From Hyphomicrobiales bacterium (lineage in GTDB: Bacteria; Pseudomonadota; Alphaproteobacteria; Rhizobiales; Beijerinckiaceae), in assembly GCA_930633495.1 (NCBI GenBank), contig CAKNFJ010000001.1, positions 4,983,001-5,047,000 on the forward strand: DNA of 64,000 nucleotides. The letters are read 5' to 3'. Every line of letters begins with the position of its first letter. The first letter of the stretch is position 1. Below the pieces are notes generated by a model. It was not told the DNA's origin. It saw nothing but the letters and a program-made list of their open reading frames with translations, and made no database searches. The position numbers were made by a program, and so were the translations under genes. Below, piece after piece: positions 29,410-38,354 of the stretch.

Positions 29410-31349
29410 CCGCCGATGGCCACCTTGATGCCGCCGAAGGCGCCGAAACCCGGGACGAGGAAGCCGACCGGGTTCTCCCAGCGCTTGTCGAACAGGTTAT
29501 CGATGCGCCCGAACACCGTCACCTTGTCGGTCGCCTTGTATTCGGCGGCGAGGTTGACCAGCGCCGCGCCCTTCGCGTTCATGCGCGCGACCGAGAAGTC
29601 GCGATTGCCGTCGACCCAGGAGCCAACATAGAGCAGCGTCGCTGAGACGGTGAGCTTGTCGGTCGGCGTCCATATGGCGGTCGCGCTCGCCTTGTGGCGG
29701 GGGCGGCGCAGCAGCTCCTGATGGGCGACCTCGTCCTTGGCGAGGGTGAAGGTGTAGTCGGCCCGGATGCGGAACTGCGGCGAGACCTCCAGCGCGGCGA
29801 AAGCCTCGACACCCTTGGTCTGCGCCTTGCCGATATTCGCATAGGAGGTGCGCGCCGTATTCTGGACGATCAGGTTGTCGATATCGTTCTGGAACCAGGT
29901 CGCGCCGAACAGGACGCGCTTCTCGAGAAGAGGCTGCTCGAAGCCGATATCCCAGCCGCGGCTCTCTTCCGGGCTCAGATTCGGGTTGCCGTAGAAATTG
30001 AAGCCGGGCCGGTAGTCGATGAAGAGCTCGCTGAGCGTCGGCGCCTTGAAGGCCGTGCCGTAGCTCGCCTTCAGCTTCGTCTCGGTTCCCGGAACGATGA
30101 CGGCCGGCGCGATGCGATAAGTGGTGTGGCCACCATAGCTGTCGTCATTGTCGTGGCGGATGTTGGCGGCCAGGAAATAGCGATCCTGGATATTGCCCTG
30201 ATATTCGAGATAGGCCGCCTTGTTGCCGTTCGAGGCGACGAGGCTCGCCGTATCGAGCCGCTCGCGCTCATATTGCAGTCCCATCAGCAGGTTGTGGCCC
30301 TTGACGATCTCGAGGTTGCCGCGCCAGTCGATCTTGGTGCGCTCGCCCAGGTTTTCGGTGGGCAGCCCGAGGATGCCGGTCGTGCCGTTGGCCGTGCGCG
30401 TCGCCCGGTCCTGGTTGGTGTAGGACACGCCGAAGGTGTTGACGAAGCGCCCGCCGAAGGGGTCCCAGACGACCTCGCCACGCGTGAAGGCCTGGGCGTA
30501 ATTCTGCAGCGAACGATAGGGTGCTGGCCGACTCGGGAAGCCGGTGTCGCCGGTATAGCGCAACTGCCCGTCCTGGTAGCGGCCGACCCAGTTCAAGGTC
30601 AGGGTGTCGTTCAGCGCGACGCCGATGCGGCCGGAATAGCTGTAATTGTCGAAGGCGTTCGGATTGATGCGCCGCCCGGGCGGCACGATATTCGGCGGCG
30701 TCACATCGGTCGAATCCGAGCGGAAATGCGCGACGTTGAAGGCGTAGTTGAAGCGGTCGTCACCGCCGCCGAAGCCGGCCGACTGGTTGAAGGTGCCGTT
30801 GGAGCCGGCCTCGACGCGCGCGGTGGCTTTTGGGGGACCTTCCCCCCGCTTCGTCGTGATCGAGATCACGCCGCCCATGGCGTTGGCGCCGTAGAGGCCG
30901 CTCTGAGGGCCGCGCAGCACTTCGACGCGCTCGATGTCGTCGGTCAGCATCGAGCCGAAGTCGAAGGAGCGGTTGGGCGTCGAGGGATCATTGGCCTCGA
31001 TGCCGTCGATCAGCACCTTGACGTGGTTGGAGTTGGTGCCGCGCATGAAGACCGAGGTCTGGCCACCCGGCCCACCGATCTGCACGATGTTCATGCCCGG
31101 CACCGTGGCGAGCACCTGCGGCAGGGTGCGCCGCTGCTGCTGCTCGATATCTTTCGCCGTGATGACGGTGACGGAGCTCGCGATCTCGCGCGCCGGGGTC
31201 GGCGTGCCGGTGGCGCTGACCACGATCTCGTCGAGGGAGACCGGGCCGGCCTCGCTTTGCGCCAGCGCGGGGGCAGAGCAGGCGAGGGCAAGAAAGGAGG
31301 CGGAGAACAACAGGCGGCCGCATCCTGCGGCCGGGAAAAAGACGTTCAC
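29406..31349 (-). CDS. btuB: TonB-dependent outer-membrane cobalamin receptor BtuB
   Basis: A 647-residue receptor from a GTG start at 31349 (GAGG 9 nt upstream). This gives a signal peptide ending near LACSAPALAQS; an ATG at 31406 would add 19 residues. A TonB-box-like SLDEIVVSATGTP is followed by the plug domain, with RGTNSNHVKVLIDGIEANDP and VEVLRGPQSGLYGANAMGGV. A 22-strand barrel ends in the membrane-insertion-type C-terminus. Control by the cobalamin riboswitch just upstream fits the B12 substrate. Confidence 0.94.
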   Translation of the reverse strand: MNVFFPAAGCGRLLFSASFLALACSAPALAQSEAGPVSLDEIVVSATGTPTPAREIASSVTVITAKDIEQQQRRTLPQVLATVPGMNIVQIGGPGGQTSVFMRGTNSNHVKVLIDGIEANDPSTPNRSFDFGSMLTDDIERVEVLRGPQSGLYGANAMGGVISITTKRGEGPPKATARVEAGSNGTFNQSAGFGGGDDRFNYAFNVAHFRSDSTDVTPPNIVPPGRRINPNAFDNYSYSGRIGVALNDTLTLNWVGRYQDGQLRYTGDTGFPSRPAPYRSLQNYAQAFTRGEVVWDPFGGRFVNTFGVSYTNQDRATRTANGTTGILGLPTENLGERTKIDWRGNLEIVKGHNLLMGLQYERERLDTASLVASNGNKAAYLEYQGNIQDRYFLAANIRHDNDDSYGGHTTYRIAPAVIVPGTETKLKASYGTAFKAPTLSELFIDYRPGFNFYGNPNLSPEESRGWDIGFEQPLLEKRVLFGATWFQNDIDNLIVQNTARTSYANIGKAQTKGVEAFAALEVSPQFRIRADYTFTLAKDEVAHQELLRRPRHKASATAIWTPTDKLTVSATLLYVGSWVDGNRDFSVARMNAKGAALVNLAAEYKATDKVTVFGRIDNLFDKRWENPVGFLVPGFGAFGGIKVAIGG

Positions 31350-31481
31350 GATGGAGACCTCGGGCGTTGACGTCAGTGGCACGTCACCGCGAACGCGATC
31401 TCCCACCAGCCGCGCCTAAAGCGGCCAACAGTCGAATCAGCGATCGGCTCACCCCGTCCGAACGTGTCCGCGTGTGACCAC

Positions 31482-31665
31482 GGCTGACGGCAGGTCTCCT
31501 GGCTCGCGGGTCGGTGCCTTCACGCCGCCTTCCCAGGTCCGAGGCCCCAGTGGCGTATGGCGAAAGGCTCGCCGCTTACAGTTGCGGGGGCAGCCGCGGC
31601 ATGGGGCGGAAATCCGTCCGCACCGCGTTCCCTTTTGATCCCGTGAGGGAACCGTCGCGGCGAGG
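31482..31665 (-). promoter_or_regulatory. cobalamin (AdoCbl) riboswitch upstream of btuB
   Basis: Read on the minus strand, the region contains the class I cobalamin riboswitch landmarks in order. These are a P1/P2-side GGGAACGCGGTGCGGA with AAATCC, the core GCCCCCGCAACTGTAAGCGG, GCCACTGGGG, a GGGAAGG segment, and the B12 box AGCCAGGAGACCTGCCGTC near 31486-31504. The element ends about 130 nt before the btuB start. Bound adenosylcobalamin would reduce expression of the whole uptake operon. Confidence 0.95.
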
Positions 31666-31857
31666 ATTAGGGCGGAAATGCGGCGCCGTCAAATCCGCTT
31701 GCGCCGACGAGAAGAAGAGCAGGCTGCGGATGCCGCCATGCCGATTTTGGAACACTGCCGTGGCGCTTTCGCCGGTTTACGGCCGCGATCCGACGCGGCA
31801 CAACGGGCGGCGGCGGACCGGCTTCATCATCTCCCGGCTGCTTCTGGGGAATAATCA

Positions 31858-33042
31858 ATGTTTAGAACGCCGGATTTCGACGAGCTGATCGACCGCCGCG
31901 GGACCCATTCCGCCAAATGGGACACGATGGAAAAGAACTATGGCGTGTCGGCGTCCGACGGCATCGCCATGTGGGTGGCCGACATGGATTTCCGGCCCCC
32001 GGCCTGCGTCCAGCAGGCGGTCGAGCACATGGCGAGCCACGGCGTCTACGGCTATTTCGGTGACGATCGCAGCTATAGCGACGCCATCCGCTGGTGGATG
32101 AGGACCCGGCATGGCTGGAACGTGGCAGCGGAGACGATCTTCACGACCCACGGCCTCGTCAACGGCACGGCGCTGTGCGTCGACGCCTTCACCCAGCCGG
32201 GCGACGGCGTCGTGCTGATGACGCCGGTCTATCACGCATTCGCCCGCATCGTCCGCTCCGCCGGCCGCGAGGTGGTGGAGTGCAAGCTTGCGATCGAGGA
32301 GGGGCGCTACGTCCTCGATATCGCCGGCTGGGACGCGCAGATGACCGGCCGCGAGCGGATGCTGATCCTGTGCTCGCCGCATAATCCGGGCGGGCGCGTC
32401 TGGACCGTCGAGGAACTGCGCGAGATTGCCGATTTCTGCAAGCGCCACGACCTGATCCTCGTCTCGGACGAGATCCACCACGATCTGGTCATGCCGGGCT
32501 TCAAGCATACGGCCATGCCGCTGGCCGCTCCGGAGGTCGCCGAGCGCCTTGTCATGATGACGGCGACGACCAAGACCTTCAACATCGCCGGTGCCCATAT
32601 CGGCAACGTCATCATCTCCGATGCGGCACTGCGCGAGCGTTTCCGGGCGCGGATGAACGCGCATGGCATCTCGCCCAACTCCTTCGGCATGGCGATGGCG
32701 ACGGCTGCCTACAGCCCGGAGGGCGCCGCCTGGGTGGACCGGCTCGTGGCCTATATCGACGGCAACAGGAAGCTGTTCGACGACGGGGTGAATGCCATCC
32801 CCGGCCTGCGCTCGATGCCGCTCGAGGCGACCTATCTCGCCTGGGTCGATTGCGCAGGCACCGGCATGGAGCGCGAGGAGTTCACCAACCGCGTCGAGAA
32901 GCAGGCGAAGATCGCGGTCAACCACGGCCCGAGCTTCGGCGCGGGCGGCGACAGCTTCCTGCGCTTCAACCTCGCGACGCCGCGTGCCACCGTCGTCGAG
33001 GCCGTCGCGCGCCTGCAGGACGCATTCCGCGATTTGCAGTAA
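31858..33042 (+). CDS. MalY/PatB-family pyridoxal-phosphate C-S lyase / aminotransferase
   Basis: A 394-residue fold-type I PLP enzyme. The N-terminus GIAMWVADMDFRPP is the hallmark of the MalY/PatB group (cystathionine beta-lyase activity). The substrate-binding CSPHNPGGRVW, VSDEIHHDLV and the PLP lysine of ATTKTFNIAGAHIGN are all present. It probably cleaves C-S bonds of cystathionine or related amino acids to pyruvate, ammonia and thiol. It is divergent from btuB and may share the intervening control region. Confidence 0.93.
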   Translation: MFRTPDFDELIDRRGTHSAKWDTMEKNYGVSASDGIAMWVADMDFRPPACVQQAVEHMASHGVYGYFGDDRSYSDAIRWWMRTRHGWNVAAETIFTTHGLVNGTALCVDAFTQPGDGVVLMTPVYHAFARIVRSAGREVVECKLAIEEGRYVLDIAGWDAQMTGRERMLILCSPHNPGGRVWTVEELREIADFCKRHDLILVSDEIHHDLVMPGFKHTAMPLAAPEVAERLVMMTATTKTFNIAGAHIGNVIISDAALRERFRARMNAHGISPNSFGMAMATAAYSPEGAAWVDRLVAYIDGNRKLFDDGVNAIPGLRSMPLEATYLAWVDCAGTGMEREEFTNRVEKQAKIAVNHGPSFGAGGDSFLRFNLATPRATVVEAVARLQDAFRDLQ

Positions 33043-33083
33043 CGCGCGCGGTGCGTGCTTCATCAATAGGTTGGGGTGAGGTT

Positions 33084-33108
33084 CTGCCAGATCGATTCAA
33101 GCTGGCAG
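33084..33108. terminator. hairpin between convergent genes
   Basis: CTGCCAG / CTGGCAG, 7 bp exact with an 11-nt loop, lies in the 72-bp gap between the convergent C-S lyase and monooxygenase genes. There is no clear U-run, so the terminator role is tentative. Confidence 0.35.
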
Positions 33109-33114
33109 GGCCCG

Positions 33115-34596
33115 CTATGCCCTCCGGAAATCCTCGGGCCTGAAGAACGGCGTGTCCTTCAGCTCGGGCTCGTCGAAGGCTTCGAGATCGCGCCGGACCC
33201 TGGCGATGTCCTGCGCGAAAAGGGCTGCGACGAGCGCTTGCGCCACGCGCTCTCCGGCAATTCCGACGCCGGGGATGTCGCTCGCGATCGCGCCATGGCT
33301 GACGCTGGCGCCGTGGTTGACGAGGTGGATGCGTGAGAGCTCGGCCGGCGCGCTGGCGCCGCGCGGCAGCAATTCGAAGCCCGGGCCGAGATAGGGCGCC
33401 CGGGCCAGCGCCGGACGCGCAAGGCCGGCCGGGGGTGCGTAGCGATCGCTCCATCGGGCAATATGCGGCGCGAAATCCGTGAGTTCCGGGATATTGCCTG
33501 CGTCGACCTGAAAGCCGGTGGCGGCGACGATGAAGTCGTGGCGGCGTTCGATCCGGCCCTCGGGCGCGTCGATGTCGAGCACCAGTTCTCCGGCTTCGCG
33601 CCGGACACCTGCCACGCTGTGGCGGAAACGGATGTCGAGCCCATTGGATTTGAGAGCCCTGAGCACGGTTTCATGCGGCGGTGGCGCCAGCATGTCGTCG
33701 AGATAGGCCGAGAGCGCCCAGCGTTCGGCGTCGGGCAGGCTGCTCCAGCCGTGGAAGAAGCCGGGATTGGCCGAGCCGCGGCCTTTGTTGATCTGCGGCA
33801 GATGCGGCCGGCGCAGATACATCGTCGCGCTCGCAGCGCCTTGTTCCAACGCCGTCGCGGCATTGTCCCAGGCCGAGGCGCTGCCGCCGATGACGCCAAC
33901 CGATTTGCCGCGCAGCCTCTCGAAATCGATCGGATCGTTGCTGTGGGCGGCGAAGTCGGGCTTCAGCTCCAGCGGCACGACATCCGGCCAGACATCGCCG
34001 CCCGCGCCGCCGCGCCCTGTCGCCAGAACGACATGGCGGGCGAAGATGGTTCCCGTTCCTTCGGCCGTCTCGATATCGAGCGCGAGCAGGCCGTCATGAG
34101 GCCGCAGCCTCGTCAGCGCCGTGCGGTGCCGGACGGGCAGGGCCAGCACGCGCTGGAGCCAGCCGAGATAATCGACCCAGACGGCGTTGGGGATCTTGTA
34201 GAGCGCCTCCCACGCCGCCTCGCCGAAGTTTGCCGCGTACCAGGCGGCGAAGGTCAGCGAAGGAATGCCGAGCGCCGGCCCGGTCAGCGTCTTGGGCGAG
34301 CGCAGCGTGTCCATCCGCGCATAGCGGTTCCACGGGCCTTCGCGCCCCGGCTCGTTGGCGTCGAACAGGCCGATATTGACGATGCCCTTGGCGAGCAGGG
34401 CCGAGGCGGCTGCGATGCCGTTCATGCCGGCGCCGATGATCGCGACATCGAGGACGGGCTCGCCCACGGCTGTCGTCTGCGGATGGAGCCAGGGCTTGGC
34501 CGGGAAGCCAAGCAGGCCGAGGTCGCGCGTCACCTGCGCCTCATGCCGGGCGAGGCCGCCTGCGACCGGAACAGGCGTCGCGATGCGCTTCATCAT
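33115..34596 (-). CDS. FAD/NAD(P)-dependent monooxygenase-like oxidoreductase
   Basis: 493 residues. The FAD Rossmann motif is DVAIIGAGMNGIAAASALL (about 50-70) and a second dinucleotide motif is VGVIGGSASAWDNAATAL (about 235). A late ATG motif is present in IVAATGFQVD, the layout of flavin-containing or Baeyer-Villiger type monooxygenases. It overlaps the ABC ATPase gene by 4 nt (ATGA) and is last in the importer operon, so it probably oxidises the imported compound. The substrate is unknown. Confidence 0.85.
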   Translation of the reverse strand: MMKRIATPVPVAGGLARHEAQVTRDLGLLGFPAKPWLHPQTTAVGEPVLDVAIIGAGMNGIAAASALLAKGIVNIGLFDANEPGREGPWNRYARMDTLRSPKTLTGPALGIPSLTFAAWYAANFGEAAWEALYKIPNAVWVDYLGWLQRVLALPVRHRTALTRLRPHDGLLALDIETAEGTGTIFARHVVLATGRGGAGGDVWPDVVPLELKPDFAAHSNDPIDFERLRGKSVGVIGGSASAWDNAATALEQGAASATMYLRRPHLPQINKGRGSANPGFFHGWSSLPDAERWALSAYLDDMLAPPPHETVLRALKSNGLDIRFRHSVAGVRREAGELVLDIDAPEGRIERRHDFIVAATGFQVDAGNIPELTDFAPHIARWSDRYAPPAGLARPALARAPYLGPGFELLPRGASAPAELSRIHLVNHGASVSHGAIASDIPGVGIAGERVAQALVAALFAQDIARVRRDLEAFDEPELKDTPFFRPEDFRRA

Positions 34597-36227
34597 GGAA
34601 CCTCCGCCGTTTCGCGGGCGGGCTCGACCGCGCCGAAGCCTTGGCCGGGAATCGAGGCGAGCAGGGCCTGCGTATAGGGGTGCCTGCGCTGACCGAAGAC
34701 CTCGGCCACCGTTCCGGCCTCCACGACGTCACCGTTCTTCATCACCGCGACCAGATCGCAGACCTGTGCCGCGACGCGTAAGTCATGGGTGATGAAGACG
34801 ATGGAGAGCCCCAGCCGCTCGCGCAGATCGGCGAGGAGCTTGAGTACCTGCGCCTGCACGGAAACATCGAGCGCCGAAACCGGTTCGTCGGCGACGAGGA
34901 CATCGGGTTCGAGCGCGAGTGCGCGGGCAAGGCCGATGCGCTGACGCTGGCCGCCGGAGAATTCGTGCGGGTAGCGGTCGATCGCCGCCGGATCGAGCCC
35001 GACGAGGCCGAAAAGCACGCGGGCCCGCTCCAGCGCCTGTTTGCGCGGCATCCCGTCGACGACGAGGCCCTGCGCGACGAGGTCCCCGACCTTGCGGCGG
35101 GGATTGAGCGAGGCGAAGGGGTCCTGGAACACCATCTGGATCTGCCGGCTGCGCGCCCGCATCTCGGCGCGGGTGAGCCGGGTCAGATCCTCGCCCTTCA
35201 GGTGGATCGCGCCGGTGTCGGGGTCGATCAGGCGGATGATGCAGCGGGCCAGCGTCGACTTGCCGGAGCCGGACTCACCGACGATGCCGAGTGTCGCCCC
35301 CTTCGGCAGGATCAGCGAGACATCCTTCACCGCATGGGTGACGCGCTGGCCACGGCCGAGGAAGCCGCCGGTGCGATAGGTCTTCGAGACCTTCTCGATC
35401 GACAGGATCGCCTCGTCGGCGAGCGGGCGCGGCGGCGGCGGTTCGAGCGACGGCACAGCCGCGATGAGCTGGCGGGTATAGGGATGGCTCGGCCGGTTCA
35501 GGACGGTTGCAGGCTCGCCCTGCTCGACGACAAGCCCGTGCTGCATCACCACGACGCGGTCGGCGATCTCGGCGACGACGCCGAAATCATGGGTGATGAA
35601 GAGCACGGCGGTGCCCTTGCGAGCCTGCAATTCGCGGATGAGCTTGAGGATCTGCGCCTGGGTGGTGACGTCGAGCGCGGTCGTCGGCTCGTCGGCGATC
35701 AGTACCTTCGGGTCGAGGGCGAGCGCCATTGCGATCATGGCGCGCTGGCGCTGTCCGCCGGAGAGTTCGTGCGGATAGGCCTTGGCGGCGCGCTCGGGTT
35801 CCGGGATCCGGACTTCCGCCAGCAATTCCCGAACACGGGCCGCGATCGCGCGCTTGTTGAGGTCAGTGTGTATCCCGAGCATCTCGCCGATCTGGTCGCC
35901 GATCGAGCGCAGCGGATTGAGCGCCGTCATCGGTTCCTGAAAGATCATGGCGATGCCGGCGCCACGCACCTTGCGCATCTCGGCTTCACTGACGGCGACG
36001 ATGTCGCGGCCTTCGAAGAGGACGCGGCCGCGTTCGATCGCGACGCCGGTCGGCAGCAGCCGCATGATCGCGTTCGCGGTCATCGACTTGCCGGAGCCGG
36101 ATTCGCCGACCACGCAAACGATCTCGCCCGCCTTCAATTCGAGCGAGACGTCCTGCATCGCATGGGGGCGGTCGGCGCCCTTGGGTAGGGCGACGGTCAG
36201 CCCGTCGAGGGTGAGGATCGCGCTCAT
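34593..36227 (-). CDS. fused double-ATPase of a peptide/nickel-type ABC importer (DppD-DppF fusion)
   Basis: 544 residues with two complete ABC domains in one chain. The first has Walker [10 protein letters not shown] (about 41-49) and signature [10 protein letters not shown]; the second has Walker [10 protein letters not shown] (about 317) and signature [10 protein letters not shown]. Each has an ITHD switch region. Each half ends with an oligopeptide-type HPYT motif. It energises the DppB/DppC-like permeases immediately upstream; the ATG overlaps the permease stop. A longer frame to 37061 is just the permease gene read out of frame. Confidence 0.93.
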   Translation of the reverse strand: MSAILTLDGLTVALPKGADRPHAMQDVSLELKAGEIVCVVGESGSGKSMTANAIMRLLPTGVAIERGRVLFEGRDIVAVSEAEMRKVRGAGIAMIFQEPMTALNPLRSIGDQIGEMLGIHTDLNKRAIAARVRELLAEVRIPEPERAAKAYPHELSGGQRQRAMIAMALALDPKVLIADEPTTALDVTTQAQILKLIRELQARKGTAVLFITHDFGVVAEIADRVVVMQHGLVVEQGEPATVLNRPSHPYTRQLIAAVPSLEPPPPRPLADEAILSIEKVSKTYRTGGFLGRGQRVTHAVKDVSLILPKGATLGIVGESGSGKSTLARCIIRLIDPDTGAIHLKGEDLTRLTRAEMRARSRQIQMVFQDPFASLNPRRKVGDLVAQGLVVDGMPRKQALERARVLFGLVGLDPAAIDRYPHEFSGGQRQRIGLARALALEPDVLVADEPVSALDVSVQAQVLKLLADLRERLGLSIVFITHDLRVAAQVCDLVAVMKNGDVVEAGTVAEVFGQRRHPYTQALLASIPGQGFGAVEPARETAEVP

Positions 36228-37054
36228 CGTCCCTTGAGCCTCGGATTGAGGGCGTCGTTCAGCCCCTGGCCGACAAGCGAGACGCCGAGCACGGTGAGCA
36301 GGATCGCGATGCCGGGGATGGCCGAGACGTACCACTGCACGCGTAGCACGTCGCGCCCGAGCCCGATCAGGTTGCCCCAGGAGGCGACGTTGGGATCGGA
36401 GAGCTTGAGGAAGGCGAGCGAGCTTTCGAGCAGGATCGCGACCGCCATCACCACGCTGGCATAGACGATCACCGGCGGCAGGGCGTTGGGCAGGATCTCG
36501 CCGAAGATCAGCTTGAGATCGGAGAGGCCGATGGTGCGGCCGGCCTGCACGAATTCGCGGTTGCGCAGCGACAGGAACTCGGCGCGGGTGAGGCGGGCTG
36601 GCGCCGGCCAGGAGACGATGCCGATCGCGACCATCACGGTCGGCAGGGTCGAGCCGAAGACGACGACGAGCACCAGCAGCAGCAGGAAGTTCGGCAGGGT
36701 CTGGAACGCCTCGGTGATGCGCATCAGCACGGTGTCGACCTTGCCGCCATAGAAGCCGGCGAGCGCGCCGATGACGATGCCGATCGCGACCGCGATCACC
36801 GTGGCGACGACGCCGATCAGCAGCGAGATGCGGGCGCCGTAGAAGATCTGGGCGGCGATGTCGCGGCCGGAATTGTCGGTGCCGAGCAGGAAGCGCGGAT
36901 TGGCGAGCGGCCATTGCAGCGGCCGGCCGGCCAGTGCGAGCGGGTCGCGCGGGAAGAGCCAGCCGGCGCTCGCCGCCATGGCGATCACGAGCAACAGGAG
37001 GATGAGGCCGATCACGGCGGCGGGACTGCGGAAATAGCGCTTGAAGGCGTCCAT
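36224..37054 (-). CDS. ABC importer permease, DppC type
   Basis: A 276-residue inner-membrane permease with an N-terminal helix (PAAVIGLILLLLVIAMAASA), the OppC_N segment with NPRFLLGTDNSGRDIAAQIF, and the EAA-loop-containing core. It lies 3 nt after the DppB-like gene and overlaps the ATPase gene by 4 nt. Confidence 0.92.
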   Translation of the reverse strand: MDAFKRYFRSPAAVIGLILLLLVIAMAASAGWLFPRDPLALAGRPLQWPLANPRFLLGTDNSGRDIAAQIFYGARISLLIGVVATVIAVAIGIVIGALAGFYGGKVDTVLMRITEAFQTLPNFLLLLVLVVVFGSTLPTVMVAIGIVSWPAPARLTRAEFLSLRNREFVQAGRTIGLSDLKLIFGEILPNALPPVIVYASVVMAVAILLESSLAFLKLSDPNVASWGNLIGLGRDVLRVQWYVSAIPGIAILLTVLGVSLVGQGLNDALNPRLKGR

Positions 37055-37057
37055 CGC

Positions 37058-38035
37058 TCAACCCTCCGGCGCGATGCGCGGATCGAGGCGCGCATAGAGC
37101 AGATCGACGATGAAATTCACGACGATGACCAGCAGCGCCGAGACGAAGACGATGCCGAGCAGCGTGTTGAGATCGCGCTGGATCACCGATTCATAGGCGA
37201 GGCGACCGAGACCCGGCAGCGAGAACACGCTTTCGACCACGACCGAGCCGCCGAGCATCGTGCCGGCCTGCAAGCCGATCAGCGTCACCATCGGCAGCAG
37301 CGCGTTGCGCAGGACGTGGCGGGTGACGACACGGGTCTCGTCCAGGCCCTTCGAGCGGGCGGTGCGGACGAAGTCGAGGTTCAGCACCTCCAGCATCGCG
37401 CCGCGCATCAGCCGCAGATAGATGGCGAGATAGATCAGCCCGAGTGTCAGCGTCGGCAGGACCAGATGGCGCGCGATGTCGAGCGTGCGGGCGAAGCCGG
37501 TGAGACCGGCGCCGACATCCTCGAAATCGCCGGCCGGCAGCCATTGCAGATGCACCGAGAAGACGACGATCGCCATCAGCCCGAACCAGAAGGAGGGCGT
37601 GGCGTAGAAGATCAGGCCGAGCGTCGAGATCAGCGTGTCCTGCCAGCGATTGACGTCGCGCGCGGCGAGGACGCCGAACACGATGCCGGCAAAGAAGGCG
37701 AAGGAGAGGGCCGAGATCATCAGCAGCAGCGTCGCCGGCAGGCGCTCGACGATGACGCTCGCGACCGGCTTGCCGTAGATGGCGGAATGGCCGAGATCGA
37801 AGCGCACCAGCCGCCAGAGATACTGGCCGAGCCGTTCGGCCGTGGAGAGATCGAGCCCGTAGAAGCGGCGCAGCTCTTCGGCGAGCTTCGCGTCGCCGCC
37901 GCCCATCTGCGCCATCATGGCGTCGACGGTGTCGCCGGGCGCGAATTGCAGCAGCAGGAAGATGCCGATCAGGATCAGCAACAGGGTCGGGATCGAGGCG
38001 GCGAGCCGCCGCCCCGCGAGGGTGAGGATACGCAT
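37058..38035 (-). CDS. ABC importer permease, DppB type
   Basis: 325 residues, about six helices, with the usual ILLQFAPGDTVDAMM region (family pattern PGDP) and the EAA-type loop RTARSKGLDETRVVTRHVLR. The first ATG (38033-38035) is only about six bases from the end of an inserted MITE (38042-38302). The native Shine-Dalgarno is missing: the bases before ATG read GCCTCTAGACC, with no purine-rich site. Translation may therefore be weakened in this strain. Confidence 0.92.
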   Translation of the reverse strand: MRILTLAGRRLAASIPTLLLILIGIFLLLQFAPGDTVDAMMAQMGGGDAKLAEELRRFYGLDLSTAERLGQYLWRLVRFDLGHSAIYGKPVASVIVERLPATLLLMISALSFAFFAGIVFGVLAARDVNRWQDTLISTLGLIFYATPSFWFGLMAIVVFSVHLQWLPAGDFEDVGAGLTGFARTLDIARHLVLPTLTLGLIYLAIYLRLMRGAMLEVLNLDFVRTARSKGLDETRVVTRHVLRNALLPMVTLIGLQAGTMLGGSVVVESVFSLPGLGRLAYESVIQRDLNTLLGIVFVSALLVIVVNFIVDLLYARLDPRIAPEG

Positions 38036-38041
38036 GGTCTA

Positions 38042-38302
38042 GAGGCTGTTGTGAACCCAGGGAGCGATTTGACGCTGGCGATTTTGTACGAATGCCAGGA
38101 GTTCGAGGACGCAAACCTTTCGGTTTGCTACGAAGAACGACACAGCAGTCGTACAAAAGCGCCGCGCCCAGCGGGTGAGGTGAAAACGGCAAAGCTGCAG
38201 CGTCGCATCGCTTGCCGATACCGATGTATCGGCGGCGCAATGCTCCTCCCATCTTTGCCGTTTTGACCTCATCAAATCGTTCCCTGGGTTCGCAACAGCC
38301 TC
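38042..38302. mobile_element. MITE-like element with ~31-bp terminal inverted repeats, no transposase
   Basis: The ends are GAGGCTGTTGTGAACCCAGG (with GAGCGATTTGA after it) and the reverse complement of ...GTTCCCTGGGTTCGCAACAGCCTC. They differ at two positions over 31 bases and are flanked on both sides by TA, as expected for a TA target duplication. The 261-bp body holds further nested palindromes: TTTTGTACGA/TCGTACAAAA, GCAAACC/GGTTTGC, and AAAACGGCAAAG/CTTTGCCGTTTT. An open frame across it has no resemblance to a protein. It sits between the binding-protein and first permease genes. Confidence 0.8.
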
Positions 38303-38354
38303 TAAGCGCCGTGTCGTCGCGGGCCGCGCGAGGGGGCGGTCCGCTCTCCTGTTC

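Noticed and set aside
29694..31370. 558-residue plus-strand frame opposite btuB
   Set aside because: It mirrors btuB codons and has no signal or fold; btuB has clear plug and barrel motifs.
34593..37061. An apparent 822-residue protein covering the ABC ATPase and the upstream permease region
   Set aside because: The first ~275 residues are the DppC-like permease gene read in another frame (Arg/His-rich, no helices). The ATPase starts at ATG 36227, which overlaps the permease stop.
38039..38275. 78-residue frame inside the MITE
   Set aside because: It follows the palindromes of the element, has no family similarity and no ribosome-binding site.
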